Notes under the pieces: model-generated | Database searches by the model: none | The model's input: only the letters and a program-made list of their open reading frames with translations | Told to the model about the DNA's origin: nothing | Program-made: the position numbers and the translations under genes | Source: a virus | Length of the DNA: 46,362 nucleotides | Direction: 5' to 3' (one strand) | IMG/VR virus record: IMGVR_UViG_3300021962_000187 | Location: 1 to 46,362 of that record | Shown: in pieces, positions 23,748 to 35,700 of the stretch | Layout of the letters: each line of letters opens with the position of its first letter | Numbering within the stretch: position 1 is the first letter of the stretch

Positions 23748-26700
23748 TGGCTACACGTCGCACCGTAGATCTACTACCAGAAATATTTCGCACACAAACG
23801 AATAAACAATTCTTGGGAGCAACACTTGATCAACTGACTCAAGAGCCTGTCATCAAGCGCACACAAGGTTATGTAGGCCGCAGAGTTGGTCCTGGCGTAA
23901 ATCCTGCTGATAACTATGTCACAGAGCCAACTGCTACCAGAAGTGATTATCAACTAGAACCTGGTGTTGCGTTTCTCAAACCAGAAACTAACACAGTTGA
24001 AGATGTTATCACCTATCCTGGTATGATTGATGCCTTAAATCTCCAAGGTGCCGACACTGTTCGCCAAGATGCTTTGTTCCAAAGCGAATACTACGCATGG
24101 GATCCTTTCTGCGACCTGGACAAGTTTACAAACTACAGCCAATATTATTGGTTGCCACAAGGACCTGACTCAGTTGATGTGTTTGGAACTCCCATTGCGT
24201 TAACAGATGCTTGGGAAATCACACGCGGCGAAACAGCTTATACATTCAGCGATCTAGCCGGAAACAATCCCACATTGACACTAGTACGTGGCGGTAACTA
24301 CGAATTTAATGTAAATCAACCAGGTTTTAATTTTTGGATTCAGGCAGCACCTGGAGTCAATGGCCGTATGCCGGCTACACCCAACATTAGCAGCAGAGAT
24401 GTGCTGGGTGTTATCAATAACGGCGAAAGTCAAGGAACAGTGACTTTTAATGTGCCACTCAAAACAGCACAAGATTTTTATTACACTTTGACCAATATTG
24501 GCACTGTGGATCTATTAACAGGCCTCAAGTTTAATCAACTAAACAATGTTTATGTCAGTGAATTTTTAAGCCAGTATCCCGAAGGTATTGATGGTATTAC
24601 CAACCTCGATGGTCGTACTGTAATCTTTACTAACACCACTGCTGATGCCGAGGATGGTGGTTGGCAAGTAACCACACAGTTTGACCCTTTACCGCGCGAC
24701 AACGCTGACAATGGACTGGTTGGCAGTTTTGACACAACCACATTTGATCAAACCACTAACATTGATAGCCAAGCACAACGCTACAGCATTTGGCAAATAC
24801 AATACATTAACGATTTGTCTGGTAATCCTTTTATGCAGCTTACCAGCATTCAAACAATTCCCAACTTCAGCAAGTTTACCATTAACTTTGGCACAATCTA
24901 CGCTAGTACTCAGTGGTACAAAGATGCCGAAGGTTACTTCCAACAGATTCCTCTGCTGACAGCGGTGTTAGACGATCTATACTATCAAGATGGTACCGAC
25001 CCAGAACTGTTTGGCCGTATCAAACTGGTAGATCCAGGCGAAGAGCTGTTTATCGATATCAACGAAATCATTGGTGCCAAAAACTATACCAGCCCCAACG
25101 GAGTGGTATTCACCAATGGACTCAAAGTGCAGTTCCGCGGCCCAATTGAGCCAGCTCGATATCAGAATTTGGAATACTATGTAGAAGGTGTTGGTACCGG
25201 GCCTGGCGAAGAATTTAGAGTGGGCTTTGTTGACGGCGAAGCATATTTTGGTGCTTTCCACACATACCAAGGCCAGTTAATGACTGGAGCTGTACATTCA
25301 ACTACCACTTTCCAGCAGTACATTTATGAAACTGTAGAAGAAAGCCTGCTGAATACAGGAGCCGGTGCTCCCGCAGGTGCTCCACTGTCCAATACCGCAG
25401 TGCCCAGAATTAACATAGGCAACGGTATCAAGTTATTGCTAGTTAGCGAATTTGTAACTCCAGAAACTTATACACGCAGTGCATCTATTCCTTATGACAG
25501 CACTAGCTATGACAGCGAACCTTACGATGCCAGCTTAAATGCACCAACAGTGCCAGACTACATCACTATCAATCGTGCCAGTTGTGATCTCAATGCCTGG
25601 ACACGCAGCAACCGTTGGTTCCACATTGACGTAATTCGCGCCACTGCTACTTACAACAATCAAGTGCAAGTGATTGACAACAATCGTCGTGCCAAGCGTC
25701 CGATCATTGAATTTAGAGCCAACCTTAATCTTTACAACTTTGGAACACAAGGCAAAACGCCAGTCAACGTGGTTGACTTTCAAGAAACAGATGCACTCAG
25801 CAACATCAACGGCCAACGCGGCTATGGTATAGATGGCTATACATTTATCACAGGCAGTCGTGTGATATTTGCTGCTGACCTTGACCAAGAGGTACGTAAT
25901 AAAATTTACGAAGTGCAGTTTATTGATCCCAACAACAGCGGTGTGTTAATCATTGACTTGGTTGAAGTCCCATTAGGAACTGCGTTAGTTAATCAAACTG
26001 TGGTCACACTCAGTGGAAATACCCAACAAGGAAAAAGCTTTTGGTTTGACGGTGTTGACTGGATCCCTGCTCAGGAAAAGACACAGGTAAATCAGCCGCC
26101 GTTGTTCGATGTGTTCGATGCCAACGGTGTTAGTTTCAGTAATCTTGCTGTTTATCCCAGTACCACTTTCCGCGGTAGCCAACTGTTTGGCTATGCTACA
26201 GGATCAACACAAATCATTGATGAATTCTTGGGATTTGCTCTGCGCTATCTTAACATCAACAACGTAGGCGATATTGTATTTCAAAACTATCTTTACACTG
26301 ACACCTTTATCTATGTACGCAATAATGTCAGTTCAGAGTTGGCCATCAGCACAGGTTTCATTAGACAGTATGTGGATCGTGTGACCTTTGGCAGCTTGAT
26401 TGGGTGGCAGCCTGCTGCGGCTGAAAATCGCAGTCGTCAAGTGTTTAGTTTTGTTTATGATCAATCTCCCCTGGTGTTGGACATTGCCATTGACACCGAA
26501 ACAGTATACGCACCAATACAGTTATTTGCAGAAGGCGTTTTTCTGGATCCAACCAACTACACATATACTGTAGGTGCAGAATCTACTACAATAACACTAA
26601 TTGATGAACTGGCCAATGGAGCCATCGTTGAAGTACAAGTTCTCAGTAACCAGACCAGCAGTGTTGGTTTTTATCAAATTCCGTTGAACTTAGAAAACAA

Positions 26701-29700
26701 TCCATTGAACGAAAACAGCAACACATTTACGCTGGGTACTATTCGCACACATTATGAAAGCATTGGTCAAAATCTCAAGACCATTCAGGGTCCTATAGTT
26801 GGAGCAAACAACACACGCGATCTAGGCGACATTATCACTTACGGTGATGTCATTGTTCAACATTCGTCACCCTTGGCTCTAACTGGAGTGTTCTTGAGAG
26901 AACAACAGTTTGAACTATTCAACTCCCTGGAATTCAACAGCAGAGAATATACCAAATTCAAAGCCCTGCTGTTAGATCTCACCACACAAGGTGATTTTGA
27001 AAACCTAACAGCTACCCAAGTGCTTGATACTGTGTTGCAAGAGATCGGTTTGGGCCGCAGCGAAATATCGCCGTTCTACTGGTCTGACATGATCACAGCA
27101 GGTGAAACTTATACAGAGAACACTTACACTTATTCGTTCATCAGCACCCCCGCATTTGATACCATACAGACTTATGATTTCACTGCATCAAATTATTTGG
27201 GTCTATCAGTATTTCTAAATGGTGTTTTACTGACTCGCGGTTATGACTATGATGTAGTACCAGACGCACCAAGTCTTGTTATTACTGCGCCCTTGGCCGT
27301 AGGCGATGTTATTAAAATTCGTGAGTATCCTACCACTTACGGTAGTTATGTGCCCAATACACCAACCAAGATGGGATTGTATCCTGCATTCCGTCCCGAA
27401 ATCTATGTTGATACAACCTATGTTGATCCACGAGCAGTGATACGCGGCCACGATGGATCTATTACACTGGCATTTAACGACATACGGGATCAGGTTCTGT
27501 TGGAATTTGAAAAGAGAATTTTTAACAACCTTAAAATTGTTTCTGCTATTCCGTTAATTTACGAAGATATAGTGCCAGGACAATTCAGAACAACTGAATA
27601 CACACTAGCCCAAGTCAATGATATTCTCAGCACAGACTTTCTGACTTGGGTAGGTTGGAACAAGTTGGATTATACCACGCAGAATTACATTGCCAACAAC
27701 GAATTCACCTACAACTACAGCCAAAGCAGCAATGTATTAAATGCGCAGCCGGTGCCTGTTGGTGCTTGGCGCGGCCTGTACAACTATTTTTACGACACTT
27801 ACACTCCAGATTCAACTCCTTGGCAAATGCTGGGCTTGACTGAAGAACCTGACTGGTGGGCTGCAGAATACGGCACTGGTCCATACACATCAGGAAACAC
27901 AGTTTTATGGGATGACCTGGCTGCTGGCTTGATCAAAGAACCTGGAAACTACCGAGTTGATCCGCGCTTTGTTCGTCCCAAATTGCTGACAGTGTTGCCA
28001 GTCGACTCTGAAGGACAATTAGTCAGCCCGCTGTATTCGGTAATCGGCAATTACAATACTACAAGTTTCCGTCGTAGTTGGACATTTGGCGATGACGGCC
28101 CGGTAGAAAACGCTTGGCGCACCAGCAGTGCTTGGCCGTTTGCAGTCATGCGACTGTTGGCTTTAACAAAGCCTGCTGAATTCTTTAGTTTGTTGTCAGA
28201 TCGCGATCGCTATGTATTTGATGTATCATTGGATCAATATCTTTGGGATGGTCGTTATCGTTTAGACGCTAAAAAATTAACACCCTTGTACGGTAATGGA
28301 AACAGCAAGGCCAGCTACTTAAATTGGATCATTGATTACAATCGTCAACTGGGTATTAATTCAACTGACAATCTCACGCTGACCTTAGATAATATTGATG
28401 TTCGTTTGTGCTGGAGAATGGCAGCCTTTAGTGACAAGAACTATCTCAAAGTTTACACTGAAAGATCTACTCCCAGTAGTCTCAACACAAGTTTGTTACT
28501 ACCAGACGAAAGCTACCAGTTGTTGCTGTACAAGAATCAGCCATTTAATGAAATTACCTACAGCTCAGTTATTGTACAAAAAGTTGAAACAGGATACACT
28601 GTGCTGGGTTACAGCACAAAGAATCCTTACTTTGAAATACTAGAATCTCGCCCCAGCGGTCGCAACACAACTATCTCTGTCAGCGGAACAGAAGTCAGAA
28701 TAGCTCTTGACCACACAACAAATGTTGTTAAAGTTCCTTACGGATTTACATTTACCAATATTGGTGGCGTCTGCGACTTCTTGGTCAGCTACGGCAAACT
28801 GTTGGAAAATCAAGGATTGGTATTTGCTGATAGAGAAAATGGTTACGTACTTGATTGGTTGCAAATGGCACAAGAGTTTGTGTACTGGACTCAACAAGGT
28901 TGGGCAGTAGGCACAATTATCAACTTAAACCCAGCAGCAACCAGCATCAGTGTTGATCAACCACTGAGTGTGGTTGATAGTATCAAGACATACAGTCCCA
29001 CTGATATCATATTGAATCAAAATCGTCAGCCTTTGTCAATAGGCAATCTGGTGATTGACCGTGTAAACAATTTCTTCAAGGTAAACAGCCTAACCAGCGA
29101 CACCATAAACTTCATCAACTTGCGATTTACTGCATTTGAACATGTAATGGTTCTGGACAATCGCAGCATCTTTGCTGACTTGATATACCAGCCAGTGACA
29201 GGCGCACGACAGAATCGTATCTTAGTTTCTGGTAATCTCAGCGGTGATTGGAACGGCACTGTCAATGCCCCAGGCTTTGTACTCAATCAAGACAATATTC
29301 CAGAGTGGATTCCAAATTTCAAGTATGCCAAAGGAGAGATTGTGTTGTTCAAGAACGAGTACTGGTCAGCCAGCACAATCATTCAGCCTAGCCAAGAATT
29401 CAACTATAATCGTTGGATCAAGAGTGACTACGGTGCTATACAAAGAGGTTTGCTGCCCAACGCAGCAACCGCTAGCGATCAGTTGGCAACAGCTTACAGT
29501 GTGTTTGACGCCAACCTGGAATCAGAAGTTGATCTATTCAGCTATGGCTTGATTGGATTCCGTCCAAGAGAGTATATGCAAGCCCTTAACTTAGACGATG
29601 TAAGTCAAGTTAATCTATATCAGCAGTTCTTGGGCAGTAAAGGCACTATTCGTGCAGCAGAATTGTTTAGCTTTGCTGACTTAGGAAAGGAAGTAGCTCA

Positions 29701-32700
29701 ATATGACATTTACGAATACTGGGCAATTTTACGAGGTCAATATGGTGCAACTGCTAACCGCAGTTATTTTGAGTTGAGATTGAACGAAGCCTTATTACCA
29801 AGCGACCCAAGCCTAGTTCAAGTGGTATTATCACAGCAAGAATCTGAAGCTGATCAAGCAATACTGTTGGAGAATGTGTGGAAGTCTAGCACAGTGTTAA
29901 CTTCCCCTGACATACTACCTACCACCACCACGCCTTCGTCAGCAGATGTTGCCTTACCCACAGCCGGATATGTCAACTTAGCCGACGTGGACCTAACCCT
30001 GTTTGAGTTTGATGCTGGCTTTGGTAGCCTGGTGTTAGATGACATCGGACAAGCAACTACAATATGGGTGGCCAAAGTAAATCCATATGACTGGAACGTG
30101 TACCGCACAGAAACTATCTCAGGTGATATTACTACTGTGTCTGACAACCTTGATGGCCGAGCCTTGGTACAGTTCAGCAAACCTCATGGTTTGTCAGTAG
30201 GCGATGTGTTGGTAATCAAGTATTTTGATCCTAGCATCAACGGCATCTATCGTGTACGTGTGGTAACTGATCTAACCAGCTTGTTGATTGATTATGTATT
30301 TACAGGATTCCAAACCACAATAACTGGAACTGGCATAGGTTTTACACTACAAACAGCTCGTGTATCACAAGCAGCTGATGTGGTTGACCTACCATATGCC
30401 CTACAGCTTGTGCCAGGAGCTCGTGTCTGGGTCGACAACAATGGTGATGGTCTATGGGAAGTTATTGAAAAGACAGATCCATTTGGATCACCCACAGAGC
30501 TAACGCCAGAAACACAGTACGAAAATACTCGCTTCGGCGCCAGTGTTGCACAAGGTCTCAGCAATCTCAGTGCTCTGATTGGTGCACCTGGCTACAATCC
30601 CACAGCGTTGGCCACCGCTCCGGGTGCTGTTTATACCTATGTCAAAACACCCGACAACGTCTACGAACAAAACAGCATTTTACAGTTGGGAACCACTGAT
30701 GCTGCTGGCTACGGTAATGCATCTGATATTGGTGATCAAAGTTGGGCCATTGTGGGAGCCAGTGCCAGCTCGTCCGACCGCGGCTACGCTGCTGTCATTT
30801 ATAGAGATCCTGGTTCAAACTTTTTTGAACAAGCGCAGCTATTGGCCATCGATCCTGCTCAATCAATAACTGCCACCGACCGTTTTGGTCACGCTGTTAC
30901 CATGAGTCAAGATGAACGCTGGATCTATGTTGGCGCACCGGGCGGCAATGTAGTTTATGCTTACGGTCGTATTGATTACCAAACTCAATCTACAAAATTA
31001 ATAGCAGGTGCAAGTCAAAACTTATTCTTATACAGCGACAAAATTGTCATAGCTACCGACGAACAACTGGCGGTAGCAGTAGGCGATCAGATACAGACAT
31101 TTGGCACAGACTATACAGTATCTGACAACTATGTTGTGTTCCCTGTTCCGCCAGTCGAAGGTTCAGTAATAACAATTACACGTCGTCCTGCTGCTTCTTT
31201 TGTCGGCGACGGGTCAACTACAACATTTAGTTTAGCCAACATTTATTCAGCTGTCAACAACTATTCTGTTGTAGTTTATGTTGATGGCGCAATACAACGT
31301 CCTGTCATTGACTACAGTGTCAACGGTTTGCAAGATTTGATATTTGCAGTGGCTCCAGCTAGCGATACACAAATCGCAGTAAAAGCACAAACTTACTATA
31401 CCTTAGTGGACACACTAACCGTGCCAGGATTGAGCAGCACTGAACAGTTTGGTTTCAGCGTATCAACAACCACAGATGGCCGACAGGTTATGGTGGGAAC
31501 ACCAGATGTTACAGTTAATGGTATTCCTAGAGCAGGTATTGTGTATGTGTTTGACAGAAGCGTACAGAATTTCCAAGTAACTGATACCAGTGTGCTTGAT
31601 TACACCACTGTCGAATCTCCTGTTGCACCTGTTTCGGTACTGCTGAATGGACAATTTCTAACCAATACCGATGGCAACATTGGTGGTACTTTCTCTGTGG
31701 CTGGCAGCACAGTCACTCTAGACACTACAATCGCTGTAGGTGATATTGTTACAGTAGAAACCAACACATTCGAGTTGATACAAACTATAATATCAGAAAC
31801 TCCTGGCAATAGCGATCAGTTTGGTTATGTAGTTGACCAATGTGTTAACGATTGCAGCGTGTATATTGGTGCACCGTTTGCTGACTCTGAACTTCTACAA
31901 TCAGGCTTTGTAGAATTTGACATTAACCAAGCTCGTGTGTATGGAACTATCACTAGCACCGTTGCCAACCCAACACTGACAGCAGGCAACACTATTCGTG
32001 TGCGCAACTTCTTTGTCACCTTAACTGGAACTACCATTAGTGATCTAGTTAATGACGTCAACGCAGCGTTGGTTCCGAACGTTCAAGCAACATTGACTAC
32101 AGATGTAGAACTGTTGGGCGACGGAACATCAACGGTGTTTGATGTTGGTTCCATATACTCAGCTGCCGCTTCTTATACCACCCGTGTACTAATCAACGAC
32201 GTGGTGCAGATTGCTGGTGTTGATTATGTTTATAACAACACCAATGAAACTGTAACATTTACTACTGCTCCATCTTTTGGCACTATCATAACAGTGGTGT
32301 CGGGCAGAATGACACTGTCAGTTAAGAATTTTGCAGCATCAATTCCGTTGAATAGATTACAGGTTCTGCCTGGAACTGGCACAGCTTTTACTGATGTAGG
32401 ATTTGATATCTATGTACATCAACAGAAGATTGTAGCACCTGTTCCGCAATCTTATGCAAACTTTGGCAAGAAATTGTTTATCAGTGATAATACCACAAGT
32501 TTGTTGATTAGCGCACCCAATGGAGCACTAATAGAGTTTGTGACATTCGACGATCAAACCACAACATTTGATGCTAAAACTACTATATTCAGCGACACAA
32601 TAACTCAAAGCGGTGTAGTGTATCTTTACGATCAACTGCCTGCTGCATCACCGTCAGTTAATAATCCTGCGCAGTTTGTATTTGGTCAACAAATTTTTGA

Positions 32701-35700
32701 CAACTCAATGGCAAGCCTGGACGAGTTTGGTGCAGGCCTTGACTATACCACTGGTACCTTGTTGATTGGTGCTCCCGGTAATGATCAAGGCGACAGCGCA
32801 GCCAACTACGGTCGGGCTGTTTGGTTTAGAAACGACAATCAACTGCCAGCTTGGCAAGTCACACGTTTACAACAACCTGTGGTCGACATCAACCTGTTGA
32901 ATACAGTTTACATGTACGATCGTGTGACTAACAAACCAAAACAATACTTTGATTATTTTGATCCGCTACAAGGTCGCCTGCTAGGTGTAGTAGCACAAAA
33001 CATCAACTACATTGGTGCCATAGACCCTGCTGCCTACAACATTGGTGGACTAAACAATTACGGTGGTAGCTGGACACAAGAACGAGTGGGCGAGATTTGG
33101 TGGAACACCACTGATGCCAGATTCATTGATGTCAATCAAGACGACGTGGTATACGCCAGCCGACGTTGGGGTCAACTGTTTCCGGGCAGCACTATCAATG
33201 TGTATCAGTGGATTGCTAGTTCTGTAGCTCCTGTGGATTACACAGGCCCTGGGATACCTTTGTATGTCAACAGCTATGTTATTTCCAGTTCATTGAGTCA
33301 ACAAGGAATTTTCAATACTGTATATTATTTCTGGGTTAGTGGAATAACCACTGTAAACACCGCAGCCAAGAAAACACTCAGTATAGAAACTATCCGTAAC
33401 TATATCGAAAGTCCCAAGAGCAGTGGGATCAGCTATATTGCGCCAATTAATGCCAGCACCGTTGCTATCTACAATGGTCTAGAGTACATTTCAGCCCAAG
33501 ACACCATTCTCCACGTTGAATACGATCAAACGTTAAACGACGCTGCTGTACACGTGGAATACCAGTTGGTGGTTCAAGACAGAGCCGACGGCTTCCTAGC
33601 TCCCGCACTTTATAACAAACTACAAGACAGTTTCTGCGGTGTAGATGTTACTGGCGCACCCGTACCAGACCCACAAGCACCCATCAGCGAACAATATGGC
33701 GTGGCAACAAGACCGCGTCAGAGCATGTTTGTTAACAGATTCTTGGCACTGAAGAATTATCTAACTCGTGTCAACAGTGTGATATTGCAGCTACCTATTT
33801 CTGAATCTCGTGTGTTTAATTTGTTGAACAGTGCAGAACCAGAACCATCTAGTTACTCGGGTGCCTGGAACAAACGTGTGGCCAACTATGAAGAGTTGAC
33901 TTTTCAAAATCTAGAAGAAGTTGGTGTAGGATACCGATACTTGGTGGCCAGCGATGTAACCAACAACGGTCTATGGACCATATATCAAGTTGCCAATGGC
34001 AATTTACCTGGTGAAAAAATATTGTTGCTGACCAGGGTACAAAATTACGATACCAAGCAGTACTGGAATTATATTAACTGGTATCAGCCCGGATATGATT
34101 CGGCCACCCGTATTTTGATAGAAGTTCCTAACTATTCAGCCTTGGGCACAATTTCAGTTCCTCAGGGCAGCAGCGTTAAAGTAACTGCTAATGCACAAGG
34201 CAAGTGGGAAATTTATCAATTGACAGATGCTGCTGTTCCAACCTGGACCAGAGTAGGTCTGCAAGATGGTACCATAGAATTTTCTGCTACCTTATGGGAT
34301 TACAGCTTAGGACGCTTTGGATTTGACGTTGAAGTATTTGATGCACAGTATTACGACCAAGAACCTGTAATTGAAACACGTAAAATCATACAGGCCATCA
34401 ACGAGGAAATACTAGTAGGCGACCTGTTGATTGAACGTAACCGTGCATTGATCTTGATGTTTAATTACATCTTAAGCGAAGAACAAGCACCTACTTGGTT
34501 GGCCAAGACCAGCTTGATTGATGTCAACCACACCATACGTGAATTGGTGCCATTCCAATCATACCGCCGCGACAACCAAGACTTTGTGTTGAATTACATA
34601 CAAGAAGTCAAGCCTTACCATGTGCAGATCCGCGAATTCAACTTGATTTATAACGGCTTTGATCAGTACAACGGCACAGTCAATGACTTTGACTTGCCAG
34701 CATACTGGGACGCAACAGAAAATCTTTACATAAGTCCAGTGTTAGACAATGCAATTCCTCCAGTGTTGAGCACTACTAGCAGTGTTCCCAGTACCAGTGA
34801 AGTTTGGCAGACACTACCGTGGAATCAGTGGTATCAAAATTACTTGCTGAGTGTTGAGTCAGTTACTATCGCCGACGGCGGAGACGGATATTCAGAACCT
34901 CCAGAAATACTACTAAACGGAGAAACAACTACTGGTTTAGTATGCCGTGTCAATAGTGCTGGATCTGTTGTAGCCATTGATGTAGTTGCTGATCTAACTG
35001 ATTTTGCAACCACTCCCACAATAGAACTTGTAGGCGGATTGCCGGAAGCAGTGCCTTGGGTTGGAAACACACAGGTATTTTCTGGAACAGTATTCCAAAC
35101 ACCGGATGGACTAGTTTATAATGTCACTGTTAGTGGATTCTTAAATGCTGTGCCGCCCATTGCTACCATATCACCTGTGGTTGATGGTACTGCGCTGTTG
35201 AATTACTTGGGTCGCAGAGCTCGCGCTATACCAGTAATGGGCAACGGTCTAGTAAGAAACATTGTGACTACAATCAAATACGATCGATACGAATATCAAA
35301 CTACAATTATTGATTGGGAACCAGATGTCAGCTACGATAACGGAACACAAGTGCGTTATGCAGATCGTGTATGGGCCGCCAACACCGATGACAGTGTCGC
35401 AATACTAAACGCAACATTTGACCCAGATCAATGGACTATTGTTTCAGCCGGTGACCTTAGCGGTGTTAACCGTACAATGGGCTATTATGTGCCTGAAGTA
35501 AATGAACCCGGACTTGATTTAGCCTTGTTGATAACCGGAGTTGATTATCCCGGCGTACAAGTATCTGCACCAAACTTCAGTCAAAACACTGGGTTTGATG
35601 TGGGTAACTTTGATATTAATCCGTTTGATAACCTGGCCTATGGCCCAGAAGGTCGCCCCACATACGATCCTGCTATATTAGATGCCATTTACGAAAGCGA

